Shown: in pieces, positions 49,605 to 57,884 of the stretch
Numbering within the stretch: the first letter of the stretch is position 1
Layout of the letters: each line of letters begins with the position of its first letter
Assembly: GCA_031266775.1 (NCBI GenBank)
Contig: JAISAQ010000070.1
Location: forward strand, 1 to 64,000
Length of the DNA stretch: 64,000 nucleotides
Source: Treponema sp.
Lineage (GTDB): Bacteria > Spirochaetota > Spirochaetia > Treponematales > Breznakiellaceae
Direction of reading: 5' to 3'
Translations under genes and position numbers: made by a program
Notes under the pieces: generated by a model
Databases searched by the model: none
Seen by the model: only the letters and a program-made list of their open reading frames with translations
What the model was told of the DNA's origin: nothing

Positions 49605-50509
49605 GCGCCGCTCCCTGCCCGCCGGGAAACGGGGTGAAACGCCGCGCCCCGGCGGCCCCCGAAGAAACGGAAGAGGCTTTCGGCCGCGTCAGCCGCCGTG
49701 GACAATTCCAGAGAGGCCGCACCCGACTTCCGGCACAGGGCTTCCCAGAGATCCGCCCTGTCCTGGTGCCACTGGGCCCAGGCGGAGCGAAAGGATTCAA
49801 AAAGGGAAGGCGCGTGTATCCTCGCGGCCGTTTCCGGATCTTCAAGGGGAATGAGCCCCGCGGCGGGAAGTTCCGCGTCCAGAGGATCGCTCAGCCTTAT
49901 GGCTATTACATCGTGCCGGCGGGCAAGCTCCTCGAGCTCGCGCTCCCAGTTGACGGCAAGAAAATCGGAGACGATCACGGCAAGGCTGCGCCGCTTAAGG
50001 AGCCTTCCCGCACCCAGAATGGCTCTGCCCAGGCCGCTTCCCCGCCCCGCCGGGCTGTAATCCAGGGCGCTCTGCAGTATGGTCATGATGTGGCGGCGGC
50101 CCTTTCCCGGCGGAAAGATACGGGTAATTTCCCGGTCGTAAAACAGGGCGCCGGTCTGCTGCCCGGCATGTTCGGCGGAAAAGGCGATAAGGGCCGCCGC
50201 CATAAGCCCCTGTTCAAAGCGGGTAAGGCCGCTTCCTGTGAACATGGAAGCGGAACAGTCAAGAACAATAAAAACCGAAAGTTCCCGTTCTTCCCGGTAT
50301 GTCTTTACATAGGGCCGCCCGAAACGGGCGCTGGCGTTCCAGTCTATGGTTCTGATGTCGTCCCCGCGCTCGTAATGGCGGACCCCGTCAAATTCTATTC
50401 CCTGCCCCCGGAAAACGGAACGGTAATTTCCGGCAAGAAGATCCTCGGCAAGCCCCGCGGCAATGATGGGAAAAGTAACAATACGCCCCAGGAGTTCACG
50501 CCTGTCCAT
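49601..50509 (-). CDS. DUF58-family protein
   Basis: 302 residues from the ATG at 50509, 1 nt after the moxR stop; the longer frame runs into moxR. The DUF58 core is RHYERGDDIRTIDWNASARF followed by RPYVKTYREERE and a vWA-like Asp-Ser pattern, FIVLDCSASMF. Usually the direct partner of MoxR ATPases. Cytoplasmic by lack of membrane helices. Confidence 0.88.
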   Translation of the reverse strand: MDRRELLGRIVTFPIIAAGLAEDLLAGNYRSVFRGQGIEFDGVRHYERGDDIRTIDWNASARFGRPYVKTYREERELSVFIVLDCSASMFTGSGLTRFEQGLMAAALIAFSAEHAGQQTGALFYDREITRIFPPGKGRRHIMTILQSALDYSPAGRGSGLGRAILGAGRLLKRRSLAVIVSDFLAVNWERELEELARRHDVIAIRLSDPLDAELPAAGLIPLEDPETAARIHAPSLFESFRSAWAQWHQDRADLWEALCRKSGAASLELSTAADAAESLFRFFGGRRGAAFHPVSRRAGSGA

Positions 50510-50510
50510 A

Positions 50511-51545
50511 TCAGGGAATGGGCACCAGGGCAAGAATGCGGGAAATAACCGCGTCCGTATCAAGGCCGTCCGCCTCGGCCTCATAGGAAAGGACGATGCG
50601 GTGGCGGAGAACGGGAAAAGCGGCAGCCTTGACATCTTCGGGGGTAACAAAGGAGCGGCCTTCCATGAGGGCGAAAATACGGGAAAGCCGGTGCAGGGCA
50701 ATGGACGCCCTTGGGGAAGCGCCGTAGGAGATATAGCGGTAAAACCCCTCTTTGGGAAGACGCGCCGGGGCGGCCCCCCCGCTTCCCCCGGCCCCCGAAA
50801 GACCGGCCCGCGTGGAAAGGGGCCGCGTGGAGGAGACAAGAGAGACAATGTACCTGGCTATTTTTTCATCGGAACGGACCGCGTTCGCCGCCTCGCGGAG
50901 GCCAAGGAGAGAGGCGGCGTCCAGCACCGCCTCGAGGGCGGGCCCGGCGGCAGCGCCCATGCGGGCGTTTCTTCCCAGAATGTCGATCTCCTCTTCCGGG
51001 GAAGGATACGGCACCAGGAGCTTGACAAGAAAACGGTCCAGTTCCGCCTCGGGAAGGGCGTAGGTTCCTTCCTGCTCTATGGGGTTCTGGGTAGCAAGCA
51101 CAAAGAAAGGGTCCGGCAGGGGGCAGCTTGTTTCGCCTATGGTAACCTGCCTTTCCTCCATAGCCTCAAGAAGCGCCGACTGAACCTTGGCCGGCGCCCT
51201 GTTTATCTCGTCGGCAAGAATCACGTTGGCAAAGACCGGGCCGCGGCGTATCGAAAAATCCCCCCTGCCCTGTTCCCAGATGAGGGTACCGGTAAGATCG
51301 GCCGGAAGCAGATCCGGGGTAAACTGCACGCGCTTAAAGGCAAGCCCCGTTATTTCCGCGAGGCTCTTTACGGCAAGGGTCTTGGCAAGGCCGGGAACGC
51401 CTTCAAGCAGGACATGCCCGCCCGCCGTAAGCGCGGCAAGGAGCCCGTCCACCATTTCCTTCTGGCCGGCGACACGTTTCGCAAGTTCCCGCCGGCACAG
51501 AGAAAACAGTTCCGCCGCGGAAAAAGGATCTTTGGGACGCTCCAT
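50511..51545 (-). CDS. moxR: MoxR-family AAA+ ATPase
   Basis: Chaperone-like ATPase, 344 residues. Walker A is EGVPGLAKT (48-56), Walker B VILADEINRAP, sensor 1 in FVLATQNPIEQEGTYALPEA, and the lid domain with YISYGASPRASIALHRLSR. It starts 1 nt after the stop of the RlpA-like gene and is followed by DUF58 and the Bat genes. MoxR proteins act with vWA partners in maturation of protein complexes. Confidence 0.95.
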   Translation of the reverse strand: MERPKDPFSAAELFSLCRRELAKRVAGQKEMVDGLLAALTAGGHVLLEGVPGLAKTLAVKSLAEITGLAFKRVQFTPDLLPADLTGTLIWEQGRGDFSIRRGPVFANVILADEINRAPAKVQSALLEAMEERQVTIGETSCPLPDPFFVLATQNPIEQEGTYALPEAELDRFLVKLLVPYPSPEEEIDILGRNARMGAAAGPALEAVLDAASLLGLREAANAVRSDEKIARYIVSLVSSTRPLSTRAGLSGAGGSGGAAPARLPKEGFYRYISYGASPRASIALHRLSRIFALMEGRSFVTPEDVKAAAFPVLRHRIVLSYEAEADGLDTDAVISRILALVPIP

Positions 51546-51546
51546 G

Positions 51547-52284
51547 TTACCGGCGGTGTTTTTTGGCGTACAACAGATGGCGGCGGTACCACACCGGATA
51601 ATGCCAGGGCCAGAGGAAAAGACGCCGCAGGAAGAGGATCAGTATTACCAGAAGAAGAATAATCACCACAATCAAAAGGGCCAGTACCACGATCAAAAGG
51701 GGCGAATTACAGCAGTTTCCGCCGGGAACCTGAACATACTGCACATCGGTAATAGACTGAACAGGCAGTATTTGCGGCGCGGGCACGGGCGCGGCCGGGG
51801 AACTTTGTTCCCGCGCGGAAGACGAGCTTTCCCCCTGGGAGGAAACCTGCGGAACGGGGGAAACAGGGGAAGAAGGAGCCGTTTCCGGCGGCCGGGGGCT
51901 TCCCTCCGCCGCGGAGGCGTTTCCGGCGGGGATCACGGCCGCCCCCCCGGAAGGCACAGAAGCCCCAGGAACATCGTGGGGCGGCAGCACCTCGAGCTCC
52001 ACCAGCGTCAGGCCGCTTCCCATTCCCAGAGCGGTTCCCGCGTCACGGGAAATATCGGCGATCCGCTCTCCGTCTATGGGGATTCTCCCGTTCACCACAG
52101 CTTCTACCGATCTGTTGTTCCGCAGATTGGTAACCTTGACGCGGGTATTAAAGGACAGGCTGGAGTGGCTTATGGCAAACCCCGTCTTCGACGAGTTAAA
52201 CGAGGCGTTTCCCGTCTGGATTTGGGCGAAACATCCCAAAGACACGAAAAAACCCAAGCAAAGGACAACGCTTAACCGTTTCAT
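51547..52284 (-). CDS. RlpA-like domain protein with C-terminal membrane helix
   Basis: 245 residues: signal peptide (MKRLSVVLCLGFFVSLGCFA), then a double-psi beta-barrel of the RlpA type (FNSSKTGFAISHSSLSFNTR, KVTNLRNNRSVEAVVNGRIP, DISRDAGTALGM), a Pro/Ser-rich linker (about 105-170), a membrane helix (about 192-217) and a basic aromatic tail. The domain is truncated relative to RlpA, lacks its N-terminal A-S-W/Y-Y-G part and may have lost lytic transglycosylase activity. A C-terminal anchor is unusual. It stands directly before moxR. Confidence 0.7.
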   Translation of the reverse strand: MKRLSVVLCLGFFVSLGCFAQIQTGNASFNSSKTGFAISHSSLSFNTRVKVTNLRNNRSVEAVVNGRIPIDGERIADISRDAGTALGMGSGLTLVELEVLPPHDVPGASVPSGGAAVIPAGNASAAEGSPRPPETAPSSPVSPVPQVSSQGESSSSAREQSSPAAPVPAPQILPVQSITDVQYVQVPGGNCCNSPLLIVVLALLIVVIILLLVILILFLRRLFLWPWHYPVWYRRHLLYAKKHRR

Positions 52285-52293
52285 GACATTCTC

Positions 52294-53475
52294 CTAGAAT
52301 AACTCTCCAAAAAACGTTTCTATTTTCTTTCCGTCAAGAAATCCGAATTCATAGCCCAAGTACAGGGAGACGGCGTGCCGCCTGAAGCTTATGCCCCGGT
52401 AACCTGTAATACTAACAGTACCAAAGTCTCCGGCATAACGGATACCCCCGAAGATCCTCCCCGGCCCGTACTGTACGGCCCCTTCAAGCCCGGCGGTGAA
52501 CCCCATGGGAACGGAAAAAGACCAAGACCGGGAACTGTTCTCCCCGCCGGGGCTGTAGCTGTAACGGGCCTGCCCCAGGGGAGCCGTAAAATAGAACCCC
52601 GCCAGGGGCGAAAGCCGGACGGGGCCGGTCCACACGTTCACCTTGCAAAGGAAGGGGAACGTAAGGGAAACATTGGTGAATTTTTCATTTGCCAGCACAT
52701 ACTGCCTTCCAATGAGATCCAGGCCCCGGTACACCACGGTGTCGCCTGTCATGATAATTTCAACCTGGGCGGAAAAAAGGGAATTGATGCGCACCGCGCC
52801 CGATACCCCTCCTTCAAGGTTCAGCGCGGAAGCGCCGGGGGATACTTCTCCGGGAACGACATACCAGCGGGGGACAGGCCCGAACCTGACGCCCAGGGTA
52901 AAGAGGGGGTCCGGTTTGGCGGCGGTTCCGGTCTCCGTAACGACAACTTCGCGGATATGGGAAAAGAGCCATTCCACAAGGCCCGGAAGGCTTTCCATTG
53001 CCCCTTCAATGTCGTCGTACACCAGATCGTCGGTGTAGATCATGGTGGAACCCGCCATGTCCCAGAGCCAGAGCTGCAGGTAGTGTTCCCCCGGCCTGTT
53101 TCCCGCATACACGCCCCCGGTAAGGGCGTAACGGGCCCCGCTTGCAAGGCTCCTTACGGGGGGCATATCGGTGGGTATTTCCACCTCGGCCATGACAACG
53201 GCGGAAAGATTGACTTCACGGGGAGTGTATTTTTGAAGAGCCGCGACGGCCTCCATGGTCCCGTTCCAAAAGCGCCGTATCATCTCCGTTTCATCCCCCG
53301 CCAGGGGAAGGACCGCCACAATGGCCTTTCCCTCATAATCAAGGCCCCAGCCTTCTTCCGCCGCAACAGCCCGCGCCTGTGCACAAAGCGGGATGGACAC
53401 AATCAGGCCCGGAACGCCGAAGAGGGCGTAGATGAAGGCGGCCCTTAAAGGGAAGGACCCGTGTTTCTTTTTCAT
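52294..53475 (-). CDS. Outer-membrane beta-barrel protein with N-terminal extra domain
   Basis: 393 residues: signal peptide, then an alpha/beta domain (about 48-180; KAIVAVLPLAGDETEMIRRF and ARYALTGGVYAGNRPGEHYL) of the kind seen at the front of TolB/CsgG-like proteins, and a barrel domain of alternating hydrophobic strands (about 190-393; RLSPLAGFYFTAPLG, AVSLYLGYEFGF). The barrel half resembles the gene just upstream. Overlaps that gene by 4 nt. Probably an outer-membrane protein; substrate or partner unknown. Confidence 0.65.
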   Translation of the reverse strand: MKKKHGSFPLRAAFIYALFGVPGLIVSIPLCAQARAVAAEEGWGLDYEGKAIVAVLPLAGDETEMIRRFWNGTMEAVAALQKYTPREVNLSAVVMAEVEIPTDMPPVRSLASGARYALTGGVYAGNRPGEHYLQLWLWDMAGSTMIYTDDLVYDDIEGAMESLPGLVEWLFSHIREVVVTETGTAAKPDPLFTLGVRFGPVPRWYVVPGEVSPGASALNLEGGVSGAVRINSLFSAQVEIIMTGDTVVYRGLDLIGRQYVLANEKFTNVSLTFPFLCKVNVWTGPVRLSPLAGFYFTAPLGQARYSYSPGGENSSRSWSFSVPMGFTAGLEGAVQYGPGRIFGGIRYAGDFGTVSITGYRGISFRRHAVSLYLGYEFGFLDGKKIETFFGELF

Positions 53476-54254
53476 GGTCTTTCCCCCTTCCGTCTGGTAA
53501 AGAAACCCAGCTCATAACCCACCGTAAGGGAAACCGCGCCCCGCCTGAATTCCTGCATTGTTCCGTTCTTTGCCTTTAGGGCGCCAAGATCCGCGGCGTA
53601 CCTGAGATCGGCGATAACGGCGCCGGGCCCCACTTTCCTTGACCCGCTTACGCCCGCCAGAAAACCCAAGGGCGGCGAAAGGCTCCAGGAAAGGGAACTT
53701 TTTCCGCCGCCAAGGGAACTGGAGGATTTAAGCCTTCCGAGGGGCGCCAGAAGATAAGCGCCCAGAAAGGGGGAAATTTTGAACGCGCCGGGGTAAAGAT
53801 CGAGCTTTACCAAGAGGGGGAACTGGAGGGAAAAGGCGGTGTAGTCGTTGGTATAACGGTCGGCTTCGTTATTGGTCCCCAGCCTGTAGGCCCACAGGGA
53901 CGCGTTATCCCAGGTGAACACCATTTCCGCCTGGACGCTCAAAAAGGGAAGGACCCGGAGGTTCGCCTGAAGAGAGAGATCCATGGAGACAGACTGGGTG
54001 TCGCCCCCGGTATAGGGGGTGTCGCTGGAGGGGGTGTAAAAACGGAAGGAAGGCCCCGCCCTCAGACCCACACGGAGCCATTTACCGTTAATGTCTTCCT
54101 CCGCGACAGTCCCGGAATCCTCCGGCTCCTCCGCGCCGAAACGGCCCGTATCAACCACTTCCTCCGTCCGCGTCTGGCCTGAAACCGGAAGCGGGAACAG
54201 GCAGAGCAGCAAAAGGGCGGCCGGCAGCGCCTTCCGCCCGGTGTATTTTTTCAT
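53472..54254 (-). CDS. Outer-membrane beta-barrel protein
   Basis: 260 residues from the ATG at 54254 (GGAGG 7 nt upstream). Signal peptide (ALPAALLLLCLFPLPVSGQT), a short acidic linker, then a barrel of alternating strands (RVGLRAGPSFRFYTP, ISPFLGAYLLAPLGRLK, AVSLTVGYELGFF). Matches the second half of the next gene in strand order and in the closing strand, so the two are paralogues, one with an added N-terminal domain. Confidence 0.7.
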   Translation of the reverse strand: MKKYTGRKALPAALLLLCLFPLPVSGQTRTEEVVDTGRFGAEEPEDSGTVAEEDINGKWLRVGLRAGPSFRFYTPSSDTPYTGGDTQSVSMDLSLQANLRVLPFLSVQAEMVFTWDNASLWAYRLGTNNEADRYTNDYTAFSLQFPLLVKLDLYPGAFKISPFLGAYLLAPLGRLKSSSSLGGGKSSLSWSLSPPLGFLAGVSGSRKVGPGAVIADLRYAADLGALKAKNGTMQEFRRGAVSLTVGYELGFFTRRKGERP

Positions 54255-54299
54255 GGGCCCGCCTCCTTTTTCCCAAACAGCGCGGAACGTCATCTTTTC

Positions 54300-57200
54300 T
54301 TATGGCCGCGTCTGCAACTTTCCGAAAGCACCATTAACCACAATTCTATAGTTATTTTCCAAATTGGAAAGCGACGGAGATCCCGTAAAGGTATTAAGGG
54401 GAAGGCGGGTCTTTGCCGGATCGCTCTGTACCGGGTCCGCCGCCGAAGAACCGGCGATGAGATTTTTCAAGGCGCCGTTATTCCCGGAAATTACCGTATG
54501 ACCGTACCAGTCGTTAATGGGAGCGTGAAGCAGCCCGCCTATCAGTCTGCTTTCCAGATCGATGGTGCACACAGGGCCATCCAACGGATAGGTATCCGCA
54601 ATCGTTACGAAGCTTTTATCAATATCCGAATAGGCAAGAACCAGTCCTGAAACCTGGGCGCTTTCCGCCAGGGTAAAACTCTGGGGCGGGTCTTCGCCGT
54701 AATCCCAGATATACACCTTGTCGGCGCGGGCATTACCCGTCATTTCCGCCGTGCCCCGGTTGCAGATTGCCTTGGAACTCCCGACACCGTCATTGCCGGT
54801 TATCGAGGAATTGCCCGAGGCGGTGAACCGGGCGGCCCCCCAGTGGATAAAGACCCCGCCACCCTGGCGGGTCGCGTTATTACCGGTAACGGAACCGTTC
54901 TCCATATCAAACGCCCCGTGGGCCACGTAGACCCCGCCCCCGCCGTGGGGGTAGGTGGTGCTTGTGGTCGTGTTGGCGGAAATGGTTCCCCCGGTCATGA
55001 GGAGGCCGTATTCGAGGCCGTCCACCGTACCGTTTACGAGGACCCCGCCCCCGGCGCCTTTGGAGGTATTGTTGGAAACAGTCCCGCTCGCAAGCCAGAA
55101 GGTGGCCTTGCCGTTAACATAGACCCCGCCTCCGCCGCCCATTTTGGAAGATGACACCGGATTGGCTTCCCAGCCCGTGCCGTTATCCGCAACGGCCCCG
55201 GTGGCGGTGTTGCCGCTTATGGTTCCGCTCATAAAGGTAAATTCGCTGAAATCAGTTGCGCCGGCGCCCGCTTCCACATACACGCCGCCGCCGTTGCGGG
55301 CCGTGTTCCCGGTGACGCTGCCACCGGAAAACTTGACCTTGCTGTTCCCGGTAACATAGATCCCGCCGCCGTCTTTGGTTGTTCCGGCATTGCCTCCGGT
55401 AACGGAAATATTCTCGAAGACCAGATTCGCCGCGTCTTTGATCGCAAGAACCCGCTTCGTGCCGTCGCCCCGGATAACCGCGCCCGTGGTACTGGTGATG
55501 GTTATCGGATTGGCCGGGGGAGTTCCTCCAAAATCAAGTACAAAGGAGCTTTCGAGATCGGCCGGGTCGTTGCCTCCGGCCGCGGCGGTAAGATCGCCCA
55601 TTAAAAATATCTTGCTTATCCCGTCCTCCTTGGCTTTCTGTACCGCGTACGCCAAGGTCTTGAAGGGGTGGGATTCGGTGCCGCCATTGTAATAATCGGG
55701 CCAGTCATCGTCTCCGTTCGTTCCGTCCACGTAGTAATACTGGGGCCCTTCGCTTACCACCACGACGTATTGCTGGATTGCCGCATCCCCTTGGGATTTT
55801 ACGGTATACACCGCTTCCTGATGACTAAATTCGTCGGCGCCAAAGTTAATTGGACCTGAGGGAGGATCTATGGTGCTGGTTGAACTGCTCAGGGTAATGG
55901 CCGCCATCATGTGGTATTCATCGGTCCCGTTGGGCACCTGGATCACGATGGGGATCTTCCCGTCCTGCCGGGGCTTCTGCCCTATGACCACTTTCGCGGC
56001 GGGAACGTTGGTAACCTTGAAGTCGAAGATCCCCGTGTTTCTGTCCGGGGGATCGTTGGTAATAATAACCCTGTAGGGTCTGGCGGTACCGGATTCGGAA
56101 GTTACCGTGTAAAACGCCGGGGCCCCGAAATTCCTCGGCGTCCCCGAAGCGGGCTCAAGGCTCTTTCCCTTATATTGAACAAGCGGGGTAAGATTTTTAA
56201 GAGATACGCCGTAGGGCAGGCGCAGGGTAATTTCGTCGGATAAGTCATCCGGGTTTATCCCGATAGTACCAAACCCTGTAACATCATTAGTGGAACCGGT
56301 AACAACACGGCCGGGGTAGCCGTCAATGGCAAAGCGGGTAATTTCCGCCTCCGTATTCGCCGCCCTCGTTACCGTAAGCGTGTATTTTTTGGGGGAAGAA
56401 TCTCCGGTCTCGGTGGCATACACCCGCAAATATCCCGTAACCGACTGCCCTCCCCCCGAAGGCAACGTAAACGTGATACCGGGAGGCACCATATCACCAG
56501 TGTTGGGAGAAGCGATTCCGTTAAAACTCGCCACCTTCTTCCCAATGATAGAAATAACGGGGGTAATGGGGGAAGTGAGGGCGGTATACGGTAAGGTTAC
56601 ATCGATTGCGCCGTCACCCCCGCCCGTGTCCTGATTAATAATTCCCGGAAAACCGGCGTAACCGTCAAAAAAGAGATACGTTATACTTTTATCCAGATTA
56701 ACAGGTTTCGCCGACACCACCACGGTATACTTTTGAACCGCGCCGTTTTTAGCCTGGGCGGTCCAGACCATGGGATTGGTAAAATCCATTGCCTCATACG
56801 TAACGGGATTTGGAAGACCCAAGGGCGTGCCTTGAGGGGGCGCGGGAGACGTGGTAAAGGAACCTTCCGCGCACGTTACAACGGGGCGAAGATCGGTAAG
56901 GCCCGTTCCCGGCAGCACCATGATCATGATCATCCGGGTGCCGTCGACGCCGGGCTCCGATCCTATTACCGTGGTGGCGTTGGGGGTTTGGGTAAAGGTA
57001 AAGCCCGTAATAAAACTGGCCCCCGAATCGGGGCTGGTGTTGGAAATATAGAGGTCCCCCGCGCCGTAGAAGAAGGGGGCGGGGGTGCTAAGGTTGGAGT
57101 AGATATGGGCAAGATCCGTGCGCTCCACCGACGCGGCCCCCTCGGCCATGGTAACGATCATGGTAACAAGGTACTCTCCGGGGGAAAGCGGCAGGTCGCC

Positions 57201-57875
57201 CGTCAGGCTGACCAGGGCCGTGTTTTTCTGCAAAAGCAGGATGGTCCCCGGATCGGAGCCTGGGGTAAAATCCGAAGGAATGCTGTCGTGCGGGATTGGC
57301 TCAGGCGGCTCGATCAAGTCTCCGTTAATTTCGGCGAACTTTTCTATTTTAAGTTCGGCCCGGTACGGCATATAGGCAAGGCCGTCCCAGCTCAGGGAAA
57401 AGCTCAGCATACCGCTTTCCGGGTTAGCGGGGTCATCGTCCATATAGGGTTTGAGGGTAAACGACACATCGGCGATACCGGGAGATATTATGACGCCTGT
57501 CTTCGTCTCGCTTTTAGAGACAACTTTGTCCCCCGCGTAGCCCAGCACGGTAAGGGTATAGCTTCCCGTGGGCAGGGTTATCTGAAACGCGCTGTTGTAG
57601 AAAGAAACGGCGCCCGAACTGGGGCCTGAATATTCCAGATCGTACCTGGTAAACACGGGGTTAAGGGGGAGCATGGTGCGGGAAGGGCCCACGTTGACAC
57701 CGGCCAGGGAAACCTTGAGGAGACCCCCGCCGCCGCCTGAGGGGGCGGCAGGAACCGGGAAAATCATCGCCGCCGGATCTTCCAGATACATGGCGGAACA
57801 GCCTGTCATGAAAAGAAGGCCCGTTATGATACAGGCGAAAAGCGCCGGAAAAAATCTGTTATGTGTTTTTTTCAT
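54300..57875 (-). CDS. Large surface lipoprotein: DUF5018-like repeats plus Pmp-like beta-helix
   Basis: 1191 residues. Lipobox LFMTGC gives a lipidated N-terminus, followed by a PEGA-like segment (about 50-150), four DUF5018-like repeats (about 330-740), each ending in a KYTVVV-type strand, and a parallel beta-helix (about 750-1080) with repeated GGGVYV, GGSVTGN and GTISGNT motifs as in chlamydial polymorphic membrane proteins. This is a surface-exposed adhesin-like design. Likely exported by the standard lipoprotein route. The reading frame is intact and 9 nt after the upstream paralogue. Confidence 0.8.
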   Translation of the reverse strand: MKKTHNRFFPALFACIITGLLFMTGCSAMYLEDPAAMIFPVPAAPSGGGGGLLKVSLAGVNVGPSRTMLPLNPVFTRYDLEYSGPSSGAVSFYNSAFQITLPTGSYTLTVLGYAGDKVVSKSETKTGVIISPGIADVSFTLKPYMDDDPANPESGMLSFSLSWDGLAYMPYRAELKIEKFAEINGDLIEPPEPIPHDSIPSDFTPGSDPGTILLLQKNTALVSLTGDLPLSPGEYLVTMIVTMAEGAASVERTDLAHIYSNLSTPAPFFYGAGDLYISNTSPDSGASFITGFTFTQTPNATTVIGSEPGVDGTRMIMIMVLPGTGLTDLRPVVTCAEGSFTTSPAPPQGTPLGLPNPVTYEAMDFTNPMVWTAQAKNGAVQKYTVVVSAKPVNLDKSITYLFFDGYAGFPGIINQDTGGGDGAIDVTLPYTALTSPITPVISIIGKKVASFNGIASPNTGDMVPPGITFTLPSGGGQSVTGYLRVYATETGDSSPKKYTLTVTRAANTEAEITRFAIDGYPGRVVTGSTNDVTGFGTIGINPDDLSDEITLRLPYGVSLKNLTPLVQYKGKSLEPASGTPRNFGAPAFYTVTSESGTARPYRVIITNDPPDRNTGIFDFKVTNVPAAKVVIGQKPRQDGKIPIVIQVPNGTDEYHMMAAITLSSSTSTIDPPSGPINFGADEFSHQEAVYTVKSQGDAAIQQYVVVVSEGPQYYYVDGTNGDDDWPDYYNGGTESHPFKTLAYAVQKAKEDGISKIFLMGDLTAAAGGNDPADLESSFVLDFGGTPPANPITITSTTGAVIRGDGTKRVLAIKDAANLVFENISVTGGNAGTTKDGGGIYVTGNSKVKFSGGSVTGNTARNGGGVYVEAGAGATDFSEFTFMSGTISGNTATGAVADNGTGWEANPVSSSKMGGGGGVYVNGKATFWLASGTVSNNTSKGAGGGVLVNGTVDGLEYGLLMTGGTISANTTTSTTYPHGGGGVYVAHGAFDMENGSVTGNNATRQGGGVFIHWGAARFTASGNSSITGNDGVGSSKAICNRGTAEMTGNARADKVYIWDYGEDPPQSFTLAESAQVSGLVLAYSDIDKSFVTIADTYPLDGPVCTIDLESRLIGGLLHAPINDWYGHTVISGNNGALKNLIAGSSAADPVQSDPAKTRLPLNTFTGSPSLSNLENNYRIVVNGAFGKLQTRP

Positions 57876-57884
57876 TTTTTCCCC

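Noticed and set aside
50463-51662. 399-codon plus-strand frame opposite moxR
   Set aside because: Shadow of moxR and DUF58, which have full family motifs.
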